The notes beneath the pieces are model-generated. The model was not told the DNA's origin, ran no database searches, and was given only the letters and a program-made list of their open reading frames with translations. DNA of 5,286 nt, from assembly GCA_007130585.1 (NCBI GenBank), contig SLSE01000107.1, positions 1 through 5,286 on the forward strand. Direction: 5' to 3'. This stretch comes from Syntrophomonadaceae bacterium. GTDB taxonomy: Bacteria > Bacillota > Dethiobacteria > DTU022. This document shows, in pieces, positions 1 to 5,286 of this stretch; positions within the stretch are counted from its first letter, which is position 1; each line of letters starts with the position of its first letter. A program made the position numbers and the translations under genes.

Positions 1-1236
1 CGGGCAGCCCCCGCGAACCCCCTGTCAATCATGCGCACCTGTTGTCACATCTGTGTCGCCAACACGCCGGCCCTGGAGAAAGCCGGAATTGCCCGCCGCC
101 CTCAGCCCGTGGAGGGCGGCAGCATAGAAACCGACGCAGGAGGCAGGCCCACGGGAGTGCTGAAAGAACAAGCCATGCAGAAGGTTATGGATTTAATCCC
201 GCCCCTTGACACCGGGGGCCTGAAAGAACTGATTAAGACAGCGGCGCGCGACTTCCTGGCGGCCGGTTTGACATCGGTTCAGACAGATGATCTTGCCGCC
301 CTGGGCAGCGCGAAATTGGGGGAACTCCTGGATGCCTACCGGGAGCTTGAGGCCGAAGGAAATTTGCCCCTGCGAATAAATATCCAACCGCTCCTGCTCT
401 CCCCGGATGAGCTGGGGGGTTTTTTGGATACGGGCCTGAGGACAGGTTCGGGCAGCGACTTTCTTAAGATAGGCCCCTTAAAACTGCTGACCGACGGTTC
501 GATGGGAGGGAGAACAGCGCTTCTTGCCGCTCCCTACGCGGACAACCCGGATAACTGCGGGGTAGCCGTTCTATCCCCCGCCGAAATAAATGAGCTGGTC
601 ACCGCTGCTCACAGCAGCGGCATGCAGGTGGCAGCCCATGCCATCGGCGATCAGGCCATCAACATGGTTCTTGATGCTTACGAAAAGGCAAACTGCCTCC
701 ACCCGCGGCAGGACCCGCGCTTTCGGATAGTCCACGCTTCAATGGTCAGCCCGGAAAGCCTGGAACGCTTTGCATCAATGGGGGTAATTGCCGATATCCA
801 GCCATCTTTCATCGCTTCCGACCATGGCCTTGTTGATCAGGTGTTCGGCCCGGAACGCGCAGGCTGGACTTACCGCTGGAAGGATTTTCTTGAAAAGGGT
901 ATTGTGATGGGCGGGGGCTCGGATTGCCCGGTAGAAAATTATAACCCCCTGGAGGGGATCTGCGCCGCAGTAACCAGGCAGGACAAGAACGGTAATCCTC
1001 CGGAAGGATGGTTTCCCGGGCAGAGGCTGACCCTTGATGAAGCAATAGAAATTTATACCACGGGGTCTGCTTACTGCAGTTACGAGGAGAAGGTGAAGGG
1101 CACCATTACCTGCGGCAAGATGGCCGACCTGGTAGTGCTTTCCGATGATATTTACACCGTGGACCCTTTAAAAATCAAAGATATCCGGGTTGATATGACT
1201 GTAGTAAACGGCAGGATTGCATTCCGCAGGGAATAA
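1..1236 (+). CDS. YtcJ-type amidohydrolase, 5' end missing
   Basis: Metal-dependent hydrolase of the amidohydrolase superfamily (Amidohydro_3 / YtcJ-like group), probably cytoplasmic; members cleave amide, formamide or related C-N bonds, and the substrate cannot be told from sequence. The frame is open from base 1, giving 411 codons before TAA. The first ATG, at 31, is not the start: the residues around it (NPLSIMRTCCH, then VANTPALEKAGI) match the internal region where this family has R..GH...NS.AL, so about 120 N-terminal residues, including the first HxH metal motif, lie upstream. Visible family landmarks are KIGPLKLLTDGSMGGRTA (466-519), the metal-ligand region HAIGD (His codon 637-639), RIVHA (His codon 733-735), and GGGSDCPVENYNPL with the catalytic-type Asp at codon 922-924. 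The C-terminal small beta domain follows, with GKMADLVVL and a VVNGRI ending. No frameshift or lost motif is seen. Family confidence is high; the specific reaction is unknown. Confidence 0.93.
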   Translation, partial: RAAPANPLSIMRTCCHICVANTPALEKAGIARRPQPVEGGSIETDAGGRPTGVLKEQAMQKVMDLIPPLDTGGLKELIKTAARDFLAAGLTSVQTDDLAALGSAKLGELLDAYRELEAEGNLPLRINIQPLLLSPDELGGFLDTGLRTGSGSDFLKIGPLKLLTDGSMGGRTALLAAPYADNPDNCGVAVLSPAEINELVTAAHSSGMQVAAHAIGDQAINMVLDAYEKANCLHPRQDPRFRIVHASMVSPESLERFASMGVIADIQPSFIASDHGLVDQVFGPERAGWTYRWKDFLEKGIVMGGGSDCPVENYNPLEGICAAVTRQDKNGNPPEGWFPGQRLTLDEAIEIYTTGSAYCSYEEKVKGTITCGKMADLVVLSDDIYTVDPLKIKDIRVDMTVVNGRIAFRRE

Positions 1237-1244
1237 GATATAAA
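1217..1244 (+). promoter_or_regulatory. Possible sigma-A promoter for the buk cluster
   Basis: TTGCAT (1217-1222) and TATAAA (1239-1244) are separated by 16 bases. The -10 box matches TATAAT at five of six positions, but the -35 box matches TTGACA at only three. It straddles the end of the amidohydrolase gene and would start transcription near 1250, just before the hairpin at 1253-1274. AT-rich hexamers like this occur by chance, and the cluster could instead be read through from the amidohydrolase. Confidence 0.3.
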
Positions 1245-1252
1245 AATGAAGC

Positions 1253-1274
1253 CCGGCCGGCGAACCGCCGCCGG
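1253..1274 (+). repeat. GC-rich hairpin in the buk leader
   Basis: CGGCG (1258-1262) pairs with CGCCG (1266-1270) around a three-base AAC loop. CCGG (1253-1256) pairs with CCGG (1271-1274), leaving C1257 bulged, for nine GC pairs in all. No T-run follows (the next bases are TCGATAGTTG), so it does not look like a normal intrinsic terminator. It may be a 5' stabilising stem of the buk transcript, a weak attenuator or a relic. The pairing is seen directly; its role is inferred. Confidence 0.5.
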
Positions 1275-1304
1275 TCGATAGTTGTCTTTAAAGGAGAGCT
1301 GCCC

Positions 1305-2369
1305 ATGCACAGGATACTGGCTGTAAATCCCGGTTCAACTTCAACGAAGTTTGGCTTATTCGAAGATGAAGGCTGCCTTTTCAGGGAAACTGTCCGTCAC
1401 AGAGCGGAAGAAACCACGGCCGATCTCGACCGGGAAGAACAGGCTGCTTTTCGCCGCAAGGCGCTGCTTAAGGTGCTGGACGAAAAGAATATTCAGCCGG
1501 ATAAACTTTCTGCCCTGGTTGTCCGGGGAGGACTGTTAAAACCTCTTTCTTCCGGAACCTACCTGGTTGATGATGCGGTTTACAATGACCTGGTCGCGGC
1601 CAAATACGGGTGGCATGCCTCAAACCTGGGCACTATCATAGCGCTGCCCCTGGCCCGCGAACTGGGTATCCCCGTTTACACGGTCGATCCTGTTACCGTA
1701 GACGAGTTTGAAGAGCCCGCCCGTTTTTCCGGATTACAGGGTGTGCCCCGCCTGAGCATGTCGCATGCCCTGAACCTGAAAGCGGTGGCCAGGAAAGCGG
1801 CCGGCCTGATTGACAAAAAATATGAAGAGCTTAACCTGGTTGTCGTTCACCTGGGCAGCGGCATTTCTGTTTCCGCTCACCGGCAGGGTAGAATGGTTGA
1901 TGTAAATAATGCCAATGAAGAAGGGCCCTTTTCTTTGGAGCGCTGCGGGACGCTGCCCGCCCTGGCCCTGGTACGGCTCTGTTACAGCGGTGATTACAGC
2001 ATGGAGGAAGCTGTTAAACTGCTGACTTCCCGGGGAGGGATTTATTCCTACCTTGGAACGAAAAATTTTGTGGAAGTTGACAGCAAAGTCGGGGAAGGAG
2101 ACCGGGAAGCGAGACAGGTTGTTGAAGCCATGGCCTACCAGGTAGCGAAGGAGATCGCTGCCATGGCAGCAGTTTTGGAAGGTTCGGTGGACCGGATAGT
2201 AATCACGGGCGGTATGGCCCATGCTGACACCCTGGTAAACATGATCGCGAAGAGGGTGTCTTTTATTGCCCCGCTTGAATTGTTCCCGGGGGAAGAGGAA
2301 CTTGAAGCGCTGGCAGCAGGTGCGCTCCGCGTTTTGAAGGGTGAAACGGAAGCTTTGAGATACCGGTAA
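1305..2369 (+). CDS. buk: Butyrate kinase (short/branched-chain acyl kinase)
   Basis: Cytoplasmic kinase that interconverts butyryl phosphate (or isobutyryl/isovaleryl phosphate) plus ADP with the free acid plus ATP. It is the ATP-forming last step of acyl-CoA fermentation when run after phosphate butyryltransferase. The 354 residues match the usual butyrate kinase length of about 355; acetate kinases are nearer 400. Acetokinase-family landmarks are the N-terminal phosphate loop VNPGSTSTK (7-15), RGG (74-76), HASNLG (104-109), DPVTVDEF (128-135), HLGSGIS (182-188), GPFSLERCGTLP (207-218), and the C-terminal nucleotide-site TGGMAH (301-306). The ATG start sits 8 bases after AAGGAG (1291-1296), and the phosphate loop lies at the expected distance from it. 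Ptb follows after 28 bases, so the order is buk-ptb, the reverse of the classic clostridial ptb-buk. The chain length preferred (butyrate or branched acids) cannot be told from sequence. Confidence 0.96.
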   Translation: MHRILAVNPGSTSTKFGLFEDEGCLFRETVRHRAEETTADLDREEQAAFRRKALLKVLDEKNIQPDKLSALVVRGGLLKPLSSGTYLVDDAVYNDLVAAKYGWHASNLGTIIALPLARELGIPVYTVDPVTVDEFEEPARFSGLQGVPRLSMSHALNLKAVARKAAGLIDKKYEELNLVVVHLGSGISVSAHRQGRMVDVNNANEEGPFSLERCGTLPALALVRLCYSGDYSMEEAVKLLTSRGGIYSYLGTKNFVEVDSKVGEGDREARQVVEAMAYQVAKEIAAMAAVLEGSVDRIVITGGMAHADTLVNMIAKRVSFIAPLELFPGEEELEALAAGALRVLKGETEALRYR

Positions 2370-2397
2370 GAAACTTATAACGGGAGGTTGAGCAGCA

Positions 2398-3312
2398 GTG
2401 TCTTTTGAAAATTTTTACCAGGTGATTTCCGCAGTTAAAGAAATGCCCCCCTGCAGGCTCTGCGTGGCTGCCGCGGCCGAAGAATCAGTGCTGGAGGCGG
2501 TCCGGGACAGCCGCAAGGAAGGGCTGGTAGATTTTGTTTTGATCGGCCATGAGGAACAAATCTGGCGCCAGGCCATGACAGTAAGCCTGAACCTGCAGGG
2601 CATCGAAATAATTGACCTGACCGACCCTGTCGAAGCCACCCGCCGGGCCGTCAGTGAAGTGTCGGAAGGGCGGGCCGATATCCTGATGAAGGGCATGGTT
2701 AACAGTTCCGACTTCTTAAGGGCTGTGCTTAATCCGGATGGAGGCATGCGCCGGGACCGCATCCTCAGCCACTTTGCCATTTACGAAGTTCCAGGCTACT
2801 ACCGGCTGATCTACATGACTGACGGCGGCCTCAATGTCAGCCCTAAACTGGAACAAAAAGTTGAGATTTTACGCAATGCAGTTGAATTCCTGCAATCTAT
2901 CGGCATCGCCCAGCCTAAAGTTGCCGTTTTATCGGCCAATGAAAAAGTAGATCCCAAGATTCCCTCGACCGTTGATGCGCAGGCGCTGAAAGAGATGGCT
3001 GCCGAAGCCTTCCCCGGGGCTGTAGTTGACGGGCCCACTCCCCTTGATATAGCCGTCAGTTTCGAGTCGGCCCTGCATAAGGGTATCGAAAGCCCGATTG
3101 CGGGAAAAGCGGACCTGCTGCTGGTTCCCAACATTGAAGCGGGCAATATTCTGGGTAAGGCAATAATCTATTTTGCCGGAGGCAGAATGGGCGGCTTAGT
3201 TCTCGGCGCCAGCCGCCCGGTGATCCTGACTTCACGCAATGAACCCCCCATGGGCAAAATGGCTTCTATTGCCCTGGCCGCCTATTCAGTTGTCCGCAAC
3301 AGGAAGGGATGA
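2398..3312 (+). CDS. ptb: Phosphate butyryltransferase
   Basis: Cytoplasmic enzyme of the phosphate acetyl/butyryltransferase family that exchanges CoA for phosphate on butyryl-CoA or branched acyl-CoA, supplying the acyl phosphate used by the kinase encoded just upstream. The 304 residues equal the normal Ptb length. Family landmarks are ADILMKGMVNSSDFLRAVLN (93-112), SHFAIYEVPGY (124-134), TDGGLN (141-146), LEQKVEILRNAVEF (151-164), VDGPTPLDIAVS (200-211), LLVPNIEAGN (241-250), YFAGGRMGGLVLGA (258-271) and LTSR (277-280). The start is GTG at 2398, 10 bases after GGGAGG (2382-2387). Its TGA overlaps the ATG of the next gene (ATGA, 3309-3312), which suggests translational coupling to a membrane protein. 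A plain phosphate acetyltransferase is less likely given the buk partner and these motifs. Confidence 0.95.
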   Translation: MSFENFYQVISAVKEMPPCRLCVAAAAEESVLEAVRDSRKEGLVDFVLIGHEEQIWRQAMTVSLNLQGIEIIDLTDPVEATRRAVSEVSEGRADILMKGMVNSSDFLRAVLNPDGGMRRDRILSHFAIYEVPGYYRLIYMTDGGLNVSPKLEQKVEILRNAVEFLQSIGIAQPKVAVLSANEKVDPKIPSTVDAQALKEMAAEAFPGAVVDGPTPLDIAVSFESALHKGIESPIAGKADLLLVPNIEAGNILGKAIIYFAGGRMGGLVLGASRPVILTSRNEPPMGKMASIALAAYSVVRNRKG

Positions 3313-4163
3313 TTCTGATCGCCAAACTAAAAAACCTGAGCAGGCCTGTAGTTTTCAGCAGCCTGACCAACCGAATTATAATTTACATATCGCTTACTGT
3401 ATTTGTCCTGTTCTTAATATACCAGTCAGTGCAGGGGATTGCTTTTTTGCCGGCCCTGGTATATGCTGCCGGAACGGGCTTTTCCGTATTTTTATGCTGG
3501 GCCCTGGGGCGGGAAATTGATCCTGCAAACGCATGGTCCGCCTTTGCTGCTGTTCCCTTTGTCATTGTGGCTGCCCTGGCTGACGGGGCGCCCTCTATTA
3601 TTACCCTTTTATTTATCATTTTAATCGGCAGGGCTTTAAACAGGACGGCAGGCGCCCGGCTTTCCGAAACGGAAGCTCTCCTGCTGGCCGTTCTGGGGAT
3701 CGGGCTTTATTATAACGGCTTTGTTACCGGCCTTCCCGTTCTGGCCGTGGTGCTGGCTGTCGAGGCTGCCCTCGATCCTGTAAACCGCAGGCAGCTGTAT
3801 ATTGCCCTGCTTTCAGCGGCCCTGTTCGCAGCCGGCAGTTTGCTGTTTTCTGAACTTCTGCCCCCTGCCCCGGAACTTAATTTATTCAAGGGTATTGTTA
3901 TACTGCTGTTGACAGCCGCGGTTATTTTTATTACTCTCGCAACCAGGGGCGATCGCGCTTCAGGGGACCTTGACGGCCGGCCCCTGGAAAAACGGCGCCT
4001 CCTGCTGGCCCGGGTAATGCCCGCTCTTTTTATAGCCCTGGAAATCGCTTTTAAAGGCAGTATTGCCATCCTTGCACTCTACCCCGCTCTCCTGGCTTAT
4101 CTGGGGGTGGCTTTATTTCACATGACCAGGCTGATATACAACAAGAGAAAGGTGATCACGTGA
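3309..4163 (+). CDS. Unknown polytopic membrane protein, about ten helices
   Basis: I do not recognise this 284-residue protein. By eye it has about ten membrane helices, near residues 22-40, 43-65, 75-91, 95-109, 121-135, 138-153, 162-181, 191-211, 232-248 and 250-274. Arg/Lys-rich loops (R68, R108-R117, R160-R161, the polar loop 212-230 with K228-R230, and the NKRK tail) all fall on one side, so both ends are probably cytoplasmic. Notable loop sequences are GREIDPANAW (67-76), ADGAPS (91-96) and GRALNRTAGARL (107-118). There is no signal peptidase site, nucleotide-binding motif or extra domain. The ATG overlaps the ptb stop; the AGGAAGG (3301-3307) lies too close to the start for an ideal site, so initiation may depend on ribosomes finishing ptb. 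Its own stop overlaps the next gene. A transporter or an envelope assembly factor is possible, but no function is claimed. Confidence 0.85.
   Translation: MILIAKLKNLSRPVVFSSLTNRIIIYISLTVFVLFLIYQSVQGIAFLPALVYAAGTGFSVFLCWALGREIDPANAWSAFAAVPFVIVAALADGAPSIITLLFIILIGRALNRTAGARLSETEALLLAVLGIGLYYNGFVTGLPVLAVVLAVEAALDPVNRRQLYIALLSAALFAAGSLLFSELLPPAPELNLFKGIVILLLTAAVIFITLATRGDRASGDLDGRPLEKRRLLLARVMPALFIALEIAFKGSIAILALYPALLAYLGVALFHMTRLIYNKRKVIT
4150..4157 (+). promoter_or_regulatory. Extended ribosome binding site for the last cluster gene
   Basis: AGGTGATC matches eight bases complementary to the 16S rRNA tail (the right-hand part of AAGGAGGTGATC). It supports GTG at 4160 as the start of the downstream membrane protein, even though the site lies inside the end of the previous coding region. 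Confidence 0.6.
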
Positions 4164-5104
4164 AAAGTTTCAAAATCATACTATTGGCTGCTATATCGCT
4201 GGTCCTGGTAGCCGCCGGTTGGATTTACCAGGCCGGCTTGAGCGCCGGACAAACAGTATTTAGCAGCACCTACTATCATGAAGCAGTTGCTGAAACTGAG
4301 TTGACATCTTACATCCATGAAGTAGCGCAAGATCGCTTGATGGAGGAAATGTCTGCTGAAATGCCTGATAATATGGCTATGGTTGTGACCAGGGTTTTCC
4401 TGACCGTATTTGATGAACAGTGGGTCGGAGAAAAGCTCCTGGTTGTCAGCGACGATGTGGTTTTATATATAACAGGAGAACAGCCCGCCCCGCGGGCGGT
4501 GATCGATCTGCGCGAAGAAAAAGAGCAGCTTGGCAAAAACCTGGAGTTAGCTTTAACTGTTATACCCGGACAAATTCTGTCCATGCTGGGTTTTGATCCG
4601 CAGGAACTGGATGATCTTGCCGTGGCTTTGGTCGAACAAATGCCTCTTCCCGACCTGATTACGGTCCAGGATCTACTGGCCATGAACAGCTTAAACGGAG
4701 ATCTGGCTTCCCTCCTAAATATGGCCAGGCATTACCACAGTTATTATCTCTATGTATCGTTTGCCGTCTTTATCTTAATGCTTTTTGCTGCTTACCGGTT
4801 GGCCGGCATTCCGGCGGCCCTGAAATGGTTCGGGGCCTCCGCTGTTATATCGGGAGCCTGTTTTTATATTGCCATGCAGGCGGGTCGTTTTGTTTTGCCG
4901 ACCATGTTCGAACTGGGCATGGTGGATGAGAGCTTTTACGGATCCGAAGCTTATATTTCCGTTATGAATTTTAGCGTGGAGCGGATGCTGCATATCCCGG
5001 CATACTACACCCTTTTTGGGATACTTGTCGTGCTGGCCGGCCTGCTGACCGGCAGTTTCTACTTTAACAGGGCAAAAGTTAAAAGCGGCGCAGAAAATGA
5101 ATAA
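4160..5104 (+). CDS. Unknown membrane protein with large ectodomain
   Basis: I cannot name this 314-residue protein. Helix 1 (about 5-23, after MKSFK) acts as a signal anchor. Residues about 28-190 form a polar, acidic, mostly helical-looking domain that should lie outside the membrane. Three further helices follow, near 194-214, 221-242 and 281-303, then a short basic and polar tail (NRAKVKSGAENE). The ectodomain has a middle stretch with W88, LYITGEQ (102-108) and VIDLREEKEQL (114-124). This resembles in style uncharacterised Bacillota/Chloroflexi membrane proteins where a helical ectodomain ends in a 'YL.G......DL...K' segment; that likeness is from memory and unverified. No protease, hydrolase or sugar-binding motif is seen. 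The GTG start overlaps the previous TGA (GTGA, 4160-4163), so the two membrane proteins are probably made together and may form a complex. Confidence 0.85.
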   Translation: MKSFKIILLAAISLVLVAAGWIYQAGLSAGQTVFSSTYYHEAVAETELTSYIHEVAQDRLMEEMSAEMPDNMAMVVTRVFLTVFDEQWVGEKLLVVSDDVVLYITGEQPAPRAVIDLREEKEQLGKNLELALTVIPGQILSMLGFDPQELDDLAVALVEQMPLPDLITVQDLLAMNSLNGDLASLLNMARHYHSYYLYVSFAVFILMLFAAYRLAGIPAALKWFGASAVISGACFYIAMQAGRFVLPTMFELGMVDESFYGSEAYISVMNFSVERMLHIPAYYTLFGILVVLAGLLTGSFYFNRAKVKSGAENE

Positions 5105-5136
5105 ACGTCATTTAATCGTAAGCTGTAAGAACAGAA

Positions 5137-5169
5137 CGGCACCTTCTTTTTGCTGTTTATGCGGTGCCG
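5137..5169 (+). repeat. Inverted repeat in the decarboxylase leader
   Basis: CGGCACC (5137-5143) and GGTGCCG (5163-5169) are perfect 7-base inverted repeats around a 19-base T-rich loop. The right arm ends one base before the decarboxylase ribosome binding site. No T-run follows on the + strand, so a standard terminator for the membrane-protein operon is unlikely. The position suits either a leader structure that affects translation or a protein-binding palindrome. The repeat is seen directly; its use is inferred. Confidence 0.5.
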
Positions 5170-5170
5170 C

Positions 5171-5177
5171 GGGGAGG
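5171..5177 (+). promoter_or_regulatory. Ribosome binding site for the decarboxylase
   Basis: GGGGAGG lies 9 bases before TTG at 5187, and this spacing decides the TTG start. The next in-frame candidate codons (for example GTT or GTG further in) lie inside conserved family sequence. ACCTTC at 5141-5146 could pair with GGAGGT at 5173-5178 and mask the site. Confidence 0.7.
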
Positions 5178-5186
5178 TCGGGTTAA

Positions 5187-5286
5187 TTGGACAGGGAAAC
5201 TTTTCGCCGCTACGGTCATGAATTTGTTGACTGGATTGCCGATTACTTTGATCAGGTTGAAGATTATCCGGTTCGTTCCAGGGTGA
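5187..5286 (+). CDS. PLP-dependent amino acid decarboxylase, N-terminal fragment
   Basis: The first 33 codons of a gene that runs off the window, starting at TTG. The protein opens [20 protein letters not shown] and continues [13 protein letters not shown]. This is the typical N-terminus of group II pyridoxal-phosphate decarboxylases (aromatic-L-amino-acid / tyrosine decarboxylase type), where an 'EFR..GH..VDWIADY' helix followed by 'YPV.S.V' forms the swapped dimer arm. Members remove CO2 from tyrosine, tryptophan, phenylalanine, DOPA and sometimes other amino acids to give amines. The PLP lysine and substrate pocket lie outside the window, so neither substrate nor activity can be judged. 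The TGA at 5284-5286 is out of frame and is not a stop. The 82-base gap and leader structure before it suggest it may be controlled separately from the upstream cluster. Confidence 0.85.
   Translation, partial: MDRETFRRYGHEFVDWIADYFDQVEDYPVRSRV

Noticed and set aside
31..33. ATG as the start of the amidohydrolase
   Set aside because: The frame is open to base 1, no ribosome site precedes the ATG, and the surrounding residues match an internal conserved region of the family. The true start is outside the window.
1734..2222. 162-codon open frame on the - strand inside butyrate kinase
   Set aside because: It lies wholly antisense to a well-supported gene, and its translation shows no family motif or sensible hydrophobic pattern.
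1305..2369. Acetate or propionate kinase instead of butyrate kinase
   Set aside because: The length (354) and motif spacing fit butyrate kinase, and the neighbour is a phosphate butyryltransferase.
3239..3520. 93-codon + strand frame across the ptb/membrane protein junction
   Set aside because: It overlaps the conserved end of Ptb and the first two helices of the next protein in another frame, and has no convincing ribosome site.
3710..4069. 119-codon - strand frame, rich in Arg, Ser and Ala
   Set aside because: The composition is what results from reading a hydrophobic coding region backwards. No motif is seen.
5111..5116. TTTAAT as a -10 box for the decarboxylase
   Set aside because: No acceptable -35 box lies 16-18 bases upstream (the bases there are GCGCAG), so the promoter is not supported.
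5137..5169. Intrinsic terminator after the membrane-protein cluster
   Set aside because: The arms are complementary but the loop is 19 bases and no T-run follows on either strand. The T-run lies inside the loop. It is kept only as an inverted repeat.
5284..5286. TGA as the end of the decarboxylase reading frame
   Set aside because: The frame set by TTG at 5187 reads GTG at 5283-5285, so the TGA is out of frame and the gene continues past the window.

Overview
The window looks like a piece of chromosome from an anaerobic Gram-positive bacterium, most likely a Clostridia/Peptococcaceae-type Bacillota. The reasons are the butyrate kinase plus phosphate butyryltransferase pair, strong AGGAGG-type ribosome binding sites with GTG and TTG starts as well as ATG, tight gene packing on one strand, and a base composition that by eye is balanced to slightly GC-rich. 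This placement is an inference from gene content; no marker gene is present.

All six genes read on the + strand. Positions 1-1236 hold the C-terminal three quarters of a YtcJ-type amidohydrolase whose start lies before the window. A 68-base gap follows, with a possible promoter and a GC-rich hairpin. Next is a compact cluster: butyrate kinase (1305-2369), phosphate butyryltransferase (2398-3312), a roughly ten-helix membrane protein of unknown function (3309-4163), and a four-helix membrane protein with a large ectodomain, also unknown (4160-5104). The last three are joined by 4-base ATGA and GTGA overlaps. An 82-base leader with an inverted repeat then leads to the first 33 codons of a PLP-dependent (aromatic amino acid type) decarboxylase that starts at a TTG at 5187 and runs off the end.

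How they may work together: phosphate butyryltransferase converts a short- or branched-chain acyl-CoA to the acyl phosphate, and butyrate kinase uses this to make ATP and the free acid (both reactions are reversible). The amidohydrolase and the decarboxylase would fit an amino-acid or amide-using lifestyle, but nothing in the sequence ties their substrates to the acyl-phosphate step. The two membrane proteins are the real unknowns. Their overlaps with ptb argue for co-translation, so a link to acid export, acid stress or the envelope is possible but unproven.

I see no mobile element, CRISPR array, tRNA, rRNA or obvious new defence system. The most interesting items are the coupled unknown membrane pair and the possible RNA switch in front of the decarboxylase.
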